Part shown: in pieces, positions 1-9,478 of the stretch | Layout: the number at the start of each line of letters is the position of its first letter | Position numbering within the stretch: the first letter of the stretch is position 1 | Source: Terana coerulea | Taxonomy: Eukaryota > Basidiomycota > Agaricomycetes > Polyporales > Phanerochaetaceae | Assembly (NCBI GenBank): GCA_024811115.1 | Contig: JAKOGH010000052.1 | Span: 1-16,113 of the forward strand | Reading direction: 5' to 3' | DNA length: 16,113 bases | Notes under the pieces: model-generated | The model's database searches: none | What the model was told of the DNA's origin: nothing | The model's input: the letters and a program-made list of their open reading frames with translations, nothing else | Position numbers and translations under genes: made by a program

Positions 1-605
1 TGAGCACGCACGGGCGGTGGAAAGCTGCCGCTGCGCGTGCTCGAGCTTGGTGCAGGCGCGGGGCTACCGAGCATCGTGATTGCACGCATGTATAAGGCGT
101 GCACGTCACGGCGAGCGACTACCCCGATGCGGACCTCGTGCGCGCACTCGAGGCGAATATTCGTTCGAACGGCGCTGCGTCGCGATGCCGCGTCATACCG
201 TACGCTTGGGGAAGCGACACGGCGGTTTTCCGTATGCCTTCGTCAGATACGTCCGACGCGCAGGCGGGAGAGGGTGATGATTTGCGGTTTGATGTAGTCG
301 TCGCGGCGGATACGCTGTGGAATCCGGAGCTGCACGGCATATTTTTGCAGACGCTGTCGTCCACACTGCGGCGCACGCCGGAGGCAAAGATCTATATAAC
401 CGCAGGCTTGCATACTGGACGATATACGTTGCAGGCGTTCATGAATCTAGTGCCTCAGTATGGTTTGGAAATTGCTCTTCTTGCTGAGCATGAGGTGGCT
501 GGAGAGAGGTCGAGGCCTTGGGATATTATCAGGGCGGAATTGGAGGATGAGAAGGATAGGCGGCGGTGGGTTGTACAGATGACGATTCAATGGAAGAATT
601 CTTGA
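1..605 (+). CDS. EFM7: EFM7/nicotinamide N-methyltransferase-like protein methyltransferase, 5'-partial
   Basis: This is the 3' part of a seven-beta-strand SAM-dependent methyltransferase; the N-terminus lies off the left edge. The SAM-binding glycine loop LELGAGAGLP is encoded at 40-69. The acidic loop follows in DYPDADLVRALEANI (from about 117), and the post-II region is FDVVVAADTLWNPELH (from about 288). The DYPD...L..N spacing is typical of the Methyltransf_16 branch that includes yeast EFM7/NNT1. That enzyme methylates the N-terminus and adjacent lysine of translation factor eEF1A; older annotation calls it nicotinamide N-methyltransferase. The gene stops at TGA 603-605. The glycine loop and the DYPD block are in different frames. 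One extra G in the AAGGCG at about 94-99 would join them, so one base appears missing. Family assignment is good; the exact substrate is inference. Confidence 0.75.
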
Positions 606-887
606 ATCTTGAGGCAGCGCCGCGGCGTGTCTAATCAACATTTGCAATATTAATCTGGCATGTGCCACGAAGCTGCCTTGCAAGAAAAAAATCAAATGTT
701 TGATATATAAAACAGCGGTGGCTGTCGAGATATTTGCGTGCTCGCCGGAACAAGCATTGCGTTGCATAGACGAATCGTACCAAACCCAGCACGCGTCCCC
801 AAAGCGAGGTATTACGTCAGACGCCGCCACAAAGCCCGGCGCTTCATCATCCACACGACTTCACCGCCTTCCACCACCGCCTCGACC
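606..887. other. Intergenic spacer between the methyltransferase and CRIPT
   Basis: This 282-base stretch holds the 3' flank of the upstream gene and the promoter of CRIPT. Both genes point right. The last 50 bases before the CRIPT ATG are C-rich with runs of CCACC, as is common just upstream of fungal starts. I see no convincing ORF, RNA gene or repeat. Confidence 0.5.
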
Positions 888-1363
888 ATGGTCTGCCAGA
901 AATGCGAGTGTGCGCCCCAGAATTTTGGTACACATTCTTCTGAACTGACTCGCTACAACTCCGATAGAAAACGTCGAAGCTCGCGGCCCCGGACCCGTTC
1001 AAGTCGTCGTCGGATGCAATAAAGGACGGCTCGCGCAAAGTCGGCGAGAATAAGCTCCTCGGACGCCCTGGGACGGGTAGCTCGAAGAATCGCTTTCAAG
1101 TGCGTAACATAGCTCTTCATATAGCTCCTCCTTAGTGACCATCTGCGCTGCAGCCGTACCAAGGCAAGTGCCGGGACTGCAAATCAACGGTGACGCAGAA
1201 CAAGGCGAAGTACTGCCACGGCACGTCCTTATCCCTCCTATGATGCTGCCGTGTTGCTGATGCTCACATGCTATGCGTAGGATGTGCGTTCAAGCGAGGT
1301 GCTTGTGCGATATGTGGCAAGAAGGTGCTAGACACGACGGGGTACAGCATGTCGGCCAAGTGA
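888..1363 (+). CDS. CRIPT: CRIPT homologue (cysteine-rich PDZ-binding protein), four exons
   Basis: A small protein of about 100 residues with four CxxC zinc knuckles: VCQKC at the start, then CRDC, CHGC and CAIC, followed by GKKVLDTTGY. This is the CRIPT signature. ATG 888 sits in CGACCATGG. Exons are 888-908, 968-1099, 1154-1220 and 1281-1363 (TGA 1361-1363). Introns two and three are 54 and 60 bp; the third starts with GC instead of GT and ends in TAG. Exon 1 joins exon 2 in frame (KCE then KTSKLAAPDPF) only if one G is missing at the GAG/GTGTGC junction near 908. The middle exon carries DGSRKVGENKLLGRP, conserved in CRIPT. The C-terminus ends in SAK, so the PDZ-binding tail of animal CRIPT is absent. 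The ancestral role is less clear; animal work links the protein to synaptic scaffolds and, more recently, to RNA splicing complexes. Confidence 0.88.
1221..1280 (+). other. GC-AG intron in CRIPT (intron 3)
   Basis: The 60-bp intron has donor ACG|GCACGT and acceptor GCGTAG, with a CTGAT branch-like site inside. Only this GC donor gives the invariant CHGCAFK of the family. The nearest GT (1225) leaves the wrong phase. Confidence 0.75.
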
Positions 1364-2197
1364 GCGTGTGCAGGAGTCGTCAATCGGGACATTCCCCGCT
1401 CGTCACTCTCTGGCCTTAGACCGGGATATGAACAGGCTGGGATGAAATCAAGTGGACTATGTAGCCTGCAAGTGGCACCGATATAACTGTTCGTAGTCTT
1501 GGGTTTGGCATGAGGGCTGTCGCCTGATATTACGTTGGGATGTGATGATAGTCGTATGTAATCTATCTTGTATTCTATGTGTAGAATATACCTTATTTGA
1601 GCTAAATACTCCTTCGCTGTGTTGGAATCGCAGTGGCAATCCCGACTCAATGTGTAGATGAAGAGTCGGTGGACTGAAGACTACATGTCGAGCCGGCGCC
1701 TACACCCTTGCGCCCATCGCCCAAAAAACTCATCAAAGCTCAGCGGAATAGGCCAGAACGTATCAGAGCCTGGGTACATTGTAGTCCACGGACAACACCA
1801 TATCCATACTTCTATTCGGGCGATTTTATGCCTTACACCTTGTGTAGTAACCTATTGACTTATTGAGCCGGTGGTCGCGGTCCGACTCACTGCCGATATT
1901 ATGTCCGAGTCAGTTGGGCATTGTAAAAATCAAAGTCAGCCACTCTGGCAGATACCGAGCTCACGTTCTGATTAATATTTGCGCACTAAGAATCTCAGGT
2001 TTACAGCGCTGAAGGATGAGCATGGCCTTGACTCAGAGCTAAGTATTGTCGGGCGGGAGGCGCATGCATCGCGTTCTTTTGATCCGCCTTTCCGCCTTAC
2101 CAATCCCATCAGGCGCAGTCACACGTAACGTTCGCGTATCAATGTGACAGCCGCGTTTAATGTGACAAACCACACTTTGTCGGCGACGGCGACGACG
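1364..2197. other. Intergenic region with the DNMT5 promoter
   Basis: About 830 bases lie between the CRIPT stop and the DNMT5 start. Open frames here are short and lack recognisable sequence. The left half, presumably the CRIPT 3' flank, is AT-richer. The last 150 bases contain CG-rich words (GGGCGGGAGG near 2050) and a direct repeat at 2141-2167. No tRNA-like B box was noticed. Confidence 0.5.
2141..2167 (+). repeat. 9-bp direct repeat in the proximal DNMT5 promoter
   Basis: AATGTGACA occurs at 2141-2149 and again at 2159-2167, 18 bases apart (start to start), ending 30 bases before the ATG. CCGCGTT lies between the copies. It could be a paired regulatory site or lie in the 5' leader; no factor is assigned. 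Confidence 0.35.
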
Positions 2198-5100
2198 ATG
2201 GCGAAGACGAAGGCGTCGCTCCCTGGACAGAAGTCCATTACCAGCTTCTTTGGTGGTGAGGGAAGCAAGCCGAAGGAAGTGAATCCCGCCGCGAAGGCGG
2301 CCAAGGCTACTCCCAAGAAGGCACAAAAGGTGAAGAAGGCCGAGATTATTGATGCGGACGAACACGACGAGGACGAGCCGGAGGCGGACGACAATGGCTC
2401 AGAGTATGAGCAGGAAAAGGGGGAAGAGGAATCGGAGGATGAGGTGGATGACGCGCTTGAAGAAGACGAAGAGGAGGTTGTGGAAGAGGACGGTGGTGAT
2501 GAAGACGTGCTCGCGTCGCAGGACGAAGAGGACAGGCCGAAGAAAGCAAAGCTACCCAAAGCCGAGCAAGTGGACGTCTCCCACCTCCCACCCATTCACG
2601 AAATTCCTTCCATCTTCCACGACCTCGTCAGTCGTATTCCCGAAATCACAGAGCCCGTTAAGCTCCTCCAAGGGCGGAAATTGCGTGTGGCCACAATGTG
2701 CTCCGGCACGGAATCGCCCCTACTTGCGCTTGGACTTATTACGCGGAAGATTCCAGGAGATTTATGGCCTTGACTTTCAGATAGAACACGTCCTCTCTTG
2801 CGAAATTGAGCCATTTAAGCAAGGCTACATCGACCGGAATTTCAAGCCGCCATACTTATTCAGAGACGTCTGCGAGTTGGGAGAAAGTCATGCGCATACC
2901 GCCTACGGCTCCCTTGCTCCTGTACCTGGCGATATTGATTTGTTAGTTGCCGGTACCTCATGTGTCGACTACTCGAACCTGAACAACGAGAAGCAGGACA
3001 TCGACGCGCAGGGCGAGTCCGGCCGGACGTTCCGCGGCATGATGTCGTACGTCAGGAAACATCGACCACCGCTGGTTATCCTGGAGAACGTCTGTGGCGC
3101 GCCATGGAAGCGGGTCGTGAAGTACTTCGAAGAGGAGGATTACAGCGCCGAGTTTCTGCGCCTTGACACGAAGCAATTCTACATCCCGCATACACGGATG
3201 CGTGTATACCTCCTCGCAGTCGACAAGCGCGGTTCCAGCATGCCGCGGCAGTGGGCGGCGACACTCAAGAAGCTGCAGCGCCCCGCGACGTCCACGCTCG
3301 ACGCGTTCCTCTTACCCACCGATGATCCTCGTGTGCAGCACGCACGGGAGCGCCTCGTCAAGGAGGGATTCAACTCTGGCGAAAGGAGGACGGGACGCAC
3401 GGACTGGGGCCGCTGCGAGTCCCAGCACCAGCAGGCACGCCTGGAAGAAGAGCTGGGTAACAAGCGGCCGCTCACCGGTTGGGAGACCGGCGGCTTCTGC
3501 AAGCTACAAGACTTTGCGTGGAACGACTGGGGCACTGGCCAAGTCGAGCGTGTTTGGGACCTTATGGACATCTTGCTCTTGCGCTCTGCGCAGACAGGTC
3601 TCGACCCTTCGTACAAGACGTGAGTTTATAATTTCTTTGACCTTGAGTACCGGATGATTTCCTGACCGCACACTTGCAGTGCTGTATGGAATCTGTCGCA
3701 AAACGTCGACCGCATGACCGGATTTAACAAGATGGGCCTCTGTCCGTGTCTGACTCCGACGATGATTCCCTATGTCACGAATCGAGGGGGCCCCTTGTTG
3801 GCCTCGAAGCCCTATCTATGCAAGGCCTTCCTGTTGACGAGCTACTGTTGACGCGTGAAAGCGAGGACCAATTGGCGGATCTTGCCGGTAATGCAATGTC
3901 TACAACCGTTGTCGGTGCATGTATGCTGGTTGCCCTCGTCGTTGGACAGAACCTGCTCAAAGCTGGCGATGACAAGCGCACATACGAGGAGCGGCATGAC
4001 AAAGACGCTGTCGTCGAGGCTGACGACGATGTGGAAGACGTGGTCATGAAGACGGACACACTGGAGCTTGGGCAGCAGTCGCCGGAGGACCACATTTCGG
4101 GCGAGGACCAGCTTGTTGAGAAGCCGCTGGATCTGGCGGCAACGTCGCACAAGCCGCTCTCCGACCTACTCGTCGACGCTCAGCGAAGCGCACGGCTCCT
4201 GCGAGTGCGAGGGCCGCAAGGACATTACGGAGCGTGTCTTGAATCGCTGCCGAGATTGCGGCTCGTCGTCGTGTGTAAAGTGCGGCGGACGTCCCGAGCA
4301 CAACTTTGAGGTCATCGACACGATGGCGAATCAGCGTCTTCACGCCTGCGACCTTCGCGAAGGAGCTAAAGAGCAGCTTGCCCATGGCGCTGATCATCCC
4401 CGGTATCACTCAGGGGCTGTTGGATAACCTGAAAGCAGAGGCAGGCGCGGATATCGTTGAGAAGATGTGGAAGGGCTGGACCGAAGCTGTACTTCGTGCA
4501 GCCGAAGGAGAGCTACGCTTCGCGGAGCCCAAACGACAGGAGATCTGGACGGTGGTGTACGAGTCCCAATATGCATCGCTCCAGCTGTCCCTTCACCCCC
4601 AGCAACCCGAATGGCGGTTCTTCGCCAAGCCGAAGGAGAGCGAGCCCGCGAGCTCGAAGCTGCGCGCGTTCTCGAGGAGAACCCCGCTGGCCGCCTGCGG
4701 TGCGCCGGGAGCTTGTTCGCCGGCACCTGGGAGTTCGCGCTCCCGAGCCCACAGAAGCTCGAGCTCACTATTGAAGGCAGCGACCCCGTGCCGAGTTGGG
4801 AGGCAAAGATCGGTCTTCAGGCGCCCGAGTTCCGCGACAAGATGGTGCACTCGCGACTGGTGATCACCGTCGCGCCCGAGCACGCTGCCAAGCTCGACGC
4901 AGATGTCGTGGGCACGTACGTCCTCCTCGACAAATGCGGTACCGCGAACGGCGCACTCCACCGCCGGCAGGCGACGCCCGCTCGACGTGGACAAGCCCCC
5001 GTGTTTTTGATGCTTGACCCAACGCGCTGCGGCGCACCCAAGGATGACACTTTTGTGCTCACGATCAGCAAGCGGCGGTATGAGTATGGCGAGACGCGCC

Positions 5101-8100
5101 CCATTATCTGCCACTTCGATGCGTCATGGAGACAGTCGGACGTCGAGGGTTCACAGACCGTGGCTGCCAAGGTTCCGTGCACGTGGGTCGGGTCGGAGGA
5201 GACTCGGTTACAGGTATGTGCGGAGTGAATATTTGCTACCCTGCCCGTTGACCTAAGTTTATATTATACTGTAGCCTGCACCCGACCGTCAGGCATTCTT
5301 CGCCGTACCAAGCGACCGGCTTGCGGGCAGCTTGTCGAGCGACGCTTGCAAGAGCGCGACCGCCGTGCTCGTGTGTCGCGTCCCGCTGCATGACCAGGTG
5401 GGCCCCGAATGGGAGCGCGGGGTATGGCGGGAGGTCGACAAGATCCACGAGCGTCTGACTTTCAAGTCGCTCGCATGGCTGACCGAGCGCGTGAAGAACG
5501 ACGAGGACTTTACGGAATGGCAGGAGGTCGCCCCGCACGCGGACCACATCGATTGTGCGCGTTGCGCTCCACCCGCTCCCGCCATCCGCTGGGCGCGCAA
5601 CGAGAAGAACAAGATCGTTGCGGTAGAGGACACAGCGCAGGCGGGCGCGTACGAGCGTGCTCTGAAGCGCAGGCCCGCGCCGTTCGTGACGCAGCTGAAG
5701 CTCGAGGAGGACGGGATAGGGCACGTGCGGATTGGGATCAACATCGCGTCGCTCATGCACCGCGCGATCGCCCGCCTGCCATCGAAGGGACGCGCGGGGA
5801 GCCCGACGCTGGGGTGGCGCCTGCACACCGACTTCACGTCCGTCGCGAAGCTCCAGCTTCCAAAGTTCGTGCTGGCCAGCAACAAGAACGACGATAAGCA
5901 CGCGCAACCGCCGTCATTCAAGAAGTTTAAGCTGCGTCCGGAGCAACTGCGTTCCCTAACGTGGATGGTCCAGCAGGAGCACGCCGACGCTCCGCCCTTC
6001 ATTGAGGAGGAGATTTCCGAGGCTATCCTGGAGCCGCTCGGGTGGCGTGTCGAAGGCCGCGCGCAAAGGCCAAACCACGTCCGCGGCGGTGTGCTCGCGG
6101 ACCAGGTCGGATACGGCAAGACTGCGATCACGCTCGGGCTCATCGATTGCACGGCGGCCGATGTTGAGAAAGGCTTCGAGAAGGCGAACAAGACAGGAAT
6201 GGCGGGCAAAATCCCCGTGAAGGCGACGCTGGTGATCGTACCTCCGCATCTGACGAAGCAATGGAGGTCGGAGTGCGAGAAGTTCGCGGGCAAGCGGTTC
6301 AAGGTTGAAGAGCTTGCGTCAGTCTCGCACATCAACAGTCTGACGATCGAGAAGGTTCAAGCCGCGGACATTGTCATCGTTGCATCGAACCTATTCAAGA
6401 GCCCGGTCTACTTGCAGAACTTGAGCGCATTTGCGGCCGGCGGCGGCCTACCTGAGAACCAAGACGGGCGGTACTTCAATGCGCGGCTCGAGACGACACT
6501 TGAGGCGTTGAAGGAGCAGGTCGACCAGCTGCAGGTGGACAAGCATGGGCCGACGAAAGTCCTTGAGAAGATCAGGGAGGTCGGGAGTCAAGGTGCGCAT
6601 TTTGTGCTTTTCCCCGCAGGATGTACACTGAGTATGTCGTTACAGGGAATCACGACGAGCAGCTCGTCAAGCCAACGAAGCGCTTGAAGGGCAAGTCCTA
6701 CCGCGATCAGGCCATGGCGGTAGTGGATGAGGTGAAGCCCGCAGTGGCCCCAGCCAAACGCAAGGTCCAAAAGGCGGCGCCCCGCAACGGTAAGGTGATG
6801 GAAGTCGTTGTTCCTTCACGGCCACGGAACTCGTCCCCTGCAACGTCGCCGCCAACTTCTCCTATTGAGCTTTCCTCGGATGCCGAAGGCTCGTCGGACG
6901 TACCCGTGGCCAGACCTCAGCGCATCCGCAAGAAGGCCAGCATCGTTATCTCTGACGACGACGAGGATATGGTGGAAGTCGAAAAGCCGAAAGCCAAGGG
7001 TAAAAGGCCACTTCTTCGAAGAGAGTCGTGAGGAAAAAGGCAGACGACGAGTCTGACTTCGAGGTTTCCCTGGCCGAAGAAAGTGTCGAAGAGATGGAGG
7101 TGGACGATGAGTCCGACTCGGATGTCGTGATCGTCAAGAAGGCAAAGGGCAAGGGCAAGGCGGTGGCCAAGCCAACACGGAAGGTGAAGAGCGCTGCGAC
7201 AACCGCCGCGTCGGAGTCTGAGGCAACGGACGGCATGGACGTCGACGACAAACCGAAACCGAAGAAGGGCAAGGGCAAGGCTGCCGCTGTGAAGGCCAAG
7301 GGCAAGGGCACGAAGCGCAAGACGCCCGAGAACTCGAGCGACGACGAGGACGCAAAGAAGCGGCCTGCAAAGAAAGCCCGCCGCGAGGACAGCGACCCGT
7401 GGAAGCTCGGGAGTGTCGCGGTCAAGCGCGACTGGACCGAGATGAAGGCGCCCCCGCTCGAGATGTTCTACTGGGCACGCAAGGTCGTCGACGAGTACAC
7501 GTACCTCGAAGGCAAAACGCTGTCGATGATCTCGAACATCACGGCGGAGCGCCATTGGGTCCTTTCCGGCACCCCTCCCGTCCAGGACTTCGGAGCCTTG
7601 AAGACCATCTCGGCATTTTTGAACATTCACCTGGGCGTAGACGACGATGGAGAAGGTGTGTCGGCCAAGAAGAGACTGCGCGAGCAGACAGGTAAGTTCT
7701 CATTCATTTTTAAGTTCTCATATACGCAGCCTAATATCTGCATGCAGCCGTTGAGAGGTTCCATTCATTCCGCGAGGTCCACAGTCTGGAGTGGCACGCC
7801 CACCGGCACGATTTGGGCCAAAAATTCCTGGACCAGTTTGTCCGACAGGCACGTCTTCACACTTCAGTCGGTCTGTCTCTAAATGCTGATTAATATTTTA
7901 ATATTTTACAGAACATTGCTGAGATTGACGAGATACCCGTCGAAGAGTCCATCGAGCGAATCGAGCTTCCTGCTGCCGAACGAGCCATCTACCTCGAGCT
8001 TGAGCATCATCTTCGGGCCCTTGACATGACGGTGAAGCGCAGCAAGAAGAGCGAGAGTGATCGTGAAAAGCGTCTAGCCCAAGCCCTTGGTGAGAGCTCG

Positions 8101-9478
8101 TAAGTCTAACGGTTTCATGAACCTGTATTGTAGCGCTGAAGAGACATTCGCAGCTCTGCGGAAGAAGCCCTGTTGAAGCGCTGCTCGCACTTCGACCTCG
8201 AAGCCAAGAAGGATAACGCGATGCGGGCGTGCGAGATCATTGTCGAAGAGCGGACGAAGCAGCTTGATAACTGCAAGGACGAGCTCGTCAAGAAGCTCAA
8301 GGAGGCGATCAAGCAGGAGAAGCAGATCGCGAAGGAGCACGGGGACGTGCACGAAGAGTCGCTCTTCCGCGAGTACGTGCGTGTCTGTTACACCGAGGGC
8401 GTGGGCGATGCCGACGCGACCGCGATCGTCGAGGAGCTGCTCAAGAAGACCGAGCTTCACAAGCCGTCGGGCCATGCCGCGGCCAAGCAGAATGCGAAGG
8501 GCCAGAAGAAGCAGGCCGACCAGGAGCGCTACAGCGAGAAGAAGAAGCAGGCGATCTGGGCGCACCGCGAGCACACGCACGAGATCCGGCGTATCACCAA
8601 GGAGCTCACCGGACGCGTGCGCTCGCTCCGCTACTTCACAGTCGTGCGCGACCTGCAGCGGCACCGGGAAAAGGCGCTCGACCTACACTGCCCTACAACC
8701 CGGTGCAACGGCCGGAAGCTGACAATAGACGAAGTCGCGGTGCTGTCCAGCTGCGGGCACATTGGCTGCTATGAATGTGTGCAAGACCATGCTGAGCGCG
8801 AGGAGTGTGTATATGCGGCCCATGCGCTGAACGCCACGGACGCCATGGACACGTCGGACAAGCAGAGCGCGCCCAAGAACAAGTCCGCATGCAATGCCGC
8901 GGCGCGTGTGCTGAACGTCGTGAAGGGGGACACTCTGGGAGTCGAAGACGCAGCTAGGGACCGCAATGCAAAGCACTACGGTATGAAGCTCGAGAAAGTC
9001 ATAGAACTGATCACGTAAGTCGTCGACAAGTGTTACTGGTGATATATGGCTTACACTCTCCTAGCAAACGCATCCCGGAGGAGGAGCGTGTCCTCATCTT
9101 CGTGCAGTTCCCCGACCTCATGAAGAAAGTCGGCGAGGCGCTAGCGGCGAACAAAATTAGCTTCCTTGAGATCAAGGGCTCGGCCTCCCAGCGGTCGAAG
9201 GCGCTAGACAAGTACCAAAACGACGAGTCCGAGCGGGTGCTGCTCCTGAACGTCATGGACGAGAGCGCAAGCGGCGCGAATCTGACGGGTGCCAACCACG
9301 CGATCTTCCTCTCGCCGTTACTCGCGCCGTCCCAGGAGATCTACGAGGCATGCGAGACGCAGGCGATTGGCCGCGTACGCCGGTTTGGGCAGACCAAGAA
9401 GGTCCACGTCTGGCGGTTCCTCAGCACGAACACCATCGATACGCAAATCTACCTCGAGCGCACGGGGAAACCATCTAG
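2198..9478 (+). CDS. DNMT5: DNMT5-type DNA cytosine methyltransferase with SNF2 ATPase and RING finger
   Basis: A maintenance CG methyltransferase that uses ATP hydrolysis to act on hemimethylated DNA; it is nuclear. Order: PIP box (residues 10-17), acidic stretch, MTase motif I TMCSGTESPLLALGL (about 166), catalytic Cys in GTSCVDYSNLNN (about 254), LENV (about 297), HTRMRVYLLAV, DLAGNAMSTT, Cys cluster, Walker A DQVGYGKT, motif II VVDEYTYLE, SGTPP, RING, and arginine finger region IGRVRRFGQTK. Exons: 2198-3619, 3680-5213, 5275-6592, 6646-7691, 7748-7848, 7912-8099, 8154-9014, 9065-9478; about 2,300 codons, near the length known for Cryptococcus Dnmt5. ATG 2198 is the first in-frame ATG. Single-base frame breaks lie near 2750, 3791-3794, 4198, 4344, 4661-4668, 7002-7005 and perhaps 9464-9467; motifs on both sides are intact. 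As written the last frame runs to 9662, but conserved sequence ends at IYLERTG. Confidence 0.9.
2225..2248 (+). other. PCNA-interacting (PIP) motif at the DNMT5 N-terminus
   Basis: Residues 10-17 read QKSITSFF, which fits the canonical PIP pattern Q-x-x-hydrophobic-x-x-aromatic-aromatic exactly. A basic flank precedes it (MAKTKASLPG), and Gly-Gly and lysines follow. It sits in a disordered tail, the usual place for PIP boxes. DNMT1 also has an N-terminal PIP box. Confidence 0.7.
2339..2560 (+). other. Acidic disordered region of DNMT5
   Basis: About 70 residues are dominated by Glu and Asp, flanked by Lys-rich stretches (KAAKATPKKAQKVKKAE before, RPKKAKLPKAE after). No chromodomain, BAH or RFTS fold is visible between the PIP box and the methyltransferase. 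The segment opens with EIIDADEHDEDE, which resembles a SUMO-interacting motif. Confidence 0.6.
3620..3679 (+). other. Intron 1 of DNMT5
   Basis: A 60-bp intron with donor AC|GTGAGT and acceptor CTTGCAG, in phase 2. Splicing gives SYKTAVWNLSQNVD. The length is divisible by three, but a TGA is created if it is retained. Confidence 0.85.
4197..4311 (+). other. Cysteine cluster between methyltransferase and SNF2 domains
   Basis: The segment reads CECEGRKD, then NRCRDCG, then SSCVKCGGRPEHNF: six cysteines in CxC and CxxC pairs plus a histidine, likely a zinc-binding module. It sits between two frame breaks (near 4198 and 4344) but is itself open in frame. Its role in this family is unknown to me. 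Confidence 0.55.
6593..6645 (+). other. Intron 3 of DNMT5
   Basis: A 53-bp intron with donor AAG|GTGCGC, a CACTGAG branch-like site, and acceptor GTTACAG. It joins SQG to NHDEQLVKPTKRLKG in frame. An earlier CCGCAG acceptor would make the intron only about 27 bp, so it is unlikely to be used. Confidence 0.75.
6720..7400 (+). other. Charged low-complexity insertion in the DNMT5 ATPase lobe
   Basis: About 225 residues separate the conserved VKPTKRLKGKSYRDQ from WKLGSVAVKRDW and the VVDEYTYLE motif II. They are rich in Ser/Asp/Glu blocks and KGKGKA-type basic repeats ending in KKRPAKKARRED, likely nuclear localisation signals. Three hydrophobic-acidic motifs resemble SUMO-interacting motifs: PIELSSDAE (6861-6887), SIVISDDDED (6939-6968) and DSDVVIV (7115-7135). 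A frame break at the AAAA of 7002-7005 can be fixed by one extra A. Alternatively, a 44-bp intron at 7000-7043 (GTAAAA...GCAG) would restore the frame. Confidence 0.6.
7849..7911 (+). other. GC-AG intron in DNMT5 (intron 5)
   Basis: The 63-bp intron has donor CAG|GCACGT and acceptor ATTTTACAG. It joins FLDQFVRQ to NIAEIDEIPVEE in phase 0. The GT at 7853 would leave the wrong frame. The donor hexamer GCACGT and the next base are the same as in the CRIPT GC intron. Confidence 0.7.
8688..8920 (+). other. RING-type zinc finger of DNMT5
   Basis: The reading frame gives HCPTTRCNGRKL, then LSSCGHIGCYECV, then REECVYAA and a later SACNAAARVL. The central CGHxxCxxC core is clear; the last metal ligands are spread by an Ala/Asp/Lys-rich loop. 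A RING between the two SNF2 lobes is typical of the DNMT5 and RAD5/RAD16 type. Confidence 0.65.

Noticed and set aside
606..2197. tRNA or other structured RNA in the intergenic DNA
   Set aside because: No GGTTCGANTCC-like B box paired with an acceptor stem was found by eye in this or the other spacers.
2119..2595. Ser-rich minus-strand frame opposite the DNMT5 N-terminus
   Set aside because: It is the mirror of the GAG/GAC-rich acidic stretch, which gives Ser codons on the other strand.
5289..6335. Long minus-strand open frame of 348 codons inside DNMT5
   Set aside because: It is antisense to conserved SNF2 sequence including the Walker A motif; GC-rich third positions leave the opposite strand open. 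No domain is visible in it.
6593..6620. Very short intron ending at CCGCAG in DNMT5
   Set aside because: It would be under 30 bp; the 53-bp alternative ending at GTTACAG has a branch-like site and joins conserved sequence in frame.
7136..7390. KGKGKA-type repeats as a tandem DNA repeat or mobile element
   Set aside because: They are irregular Lys/Gly/Ala codon runs within a charged protein linker, with no fixed repeat unit.
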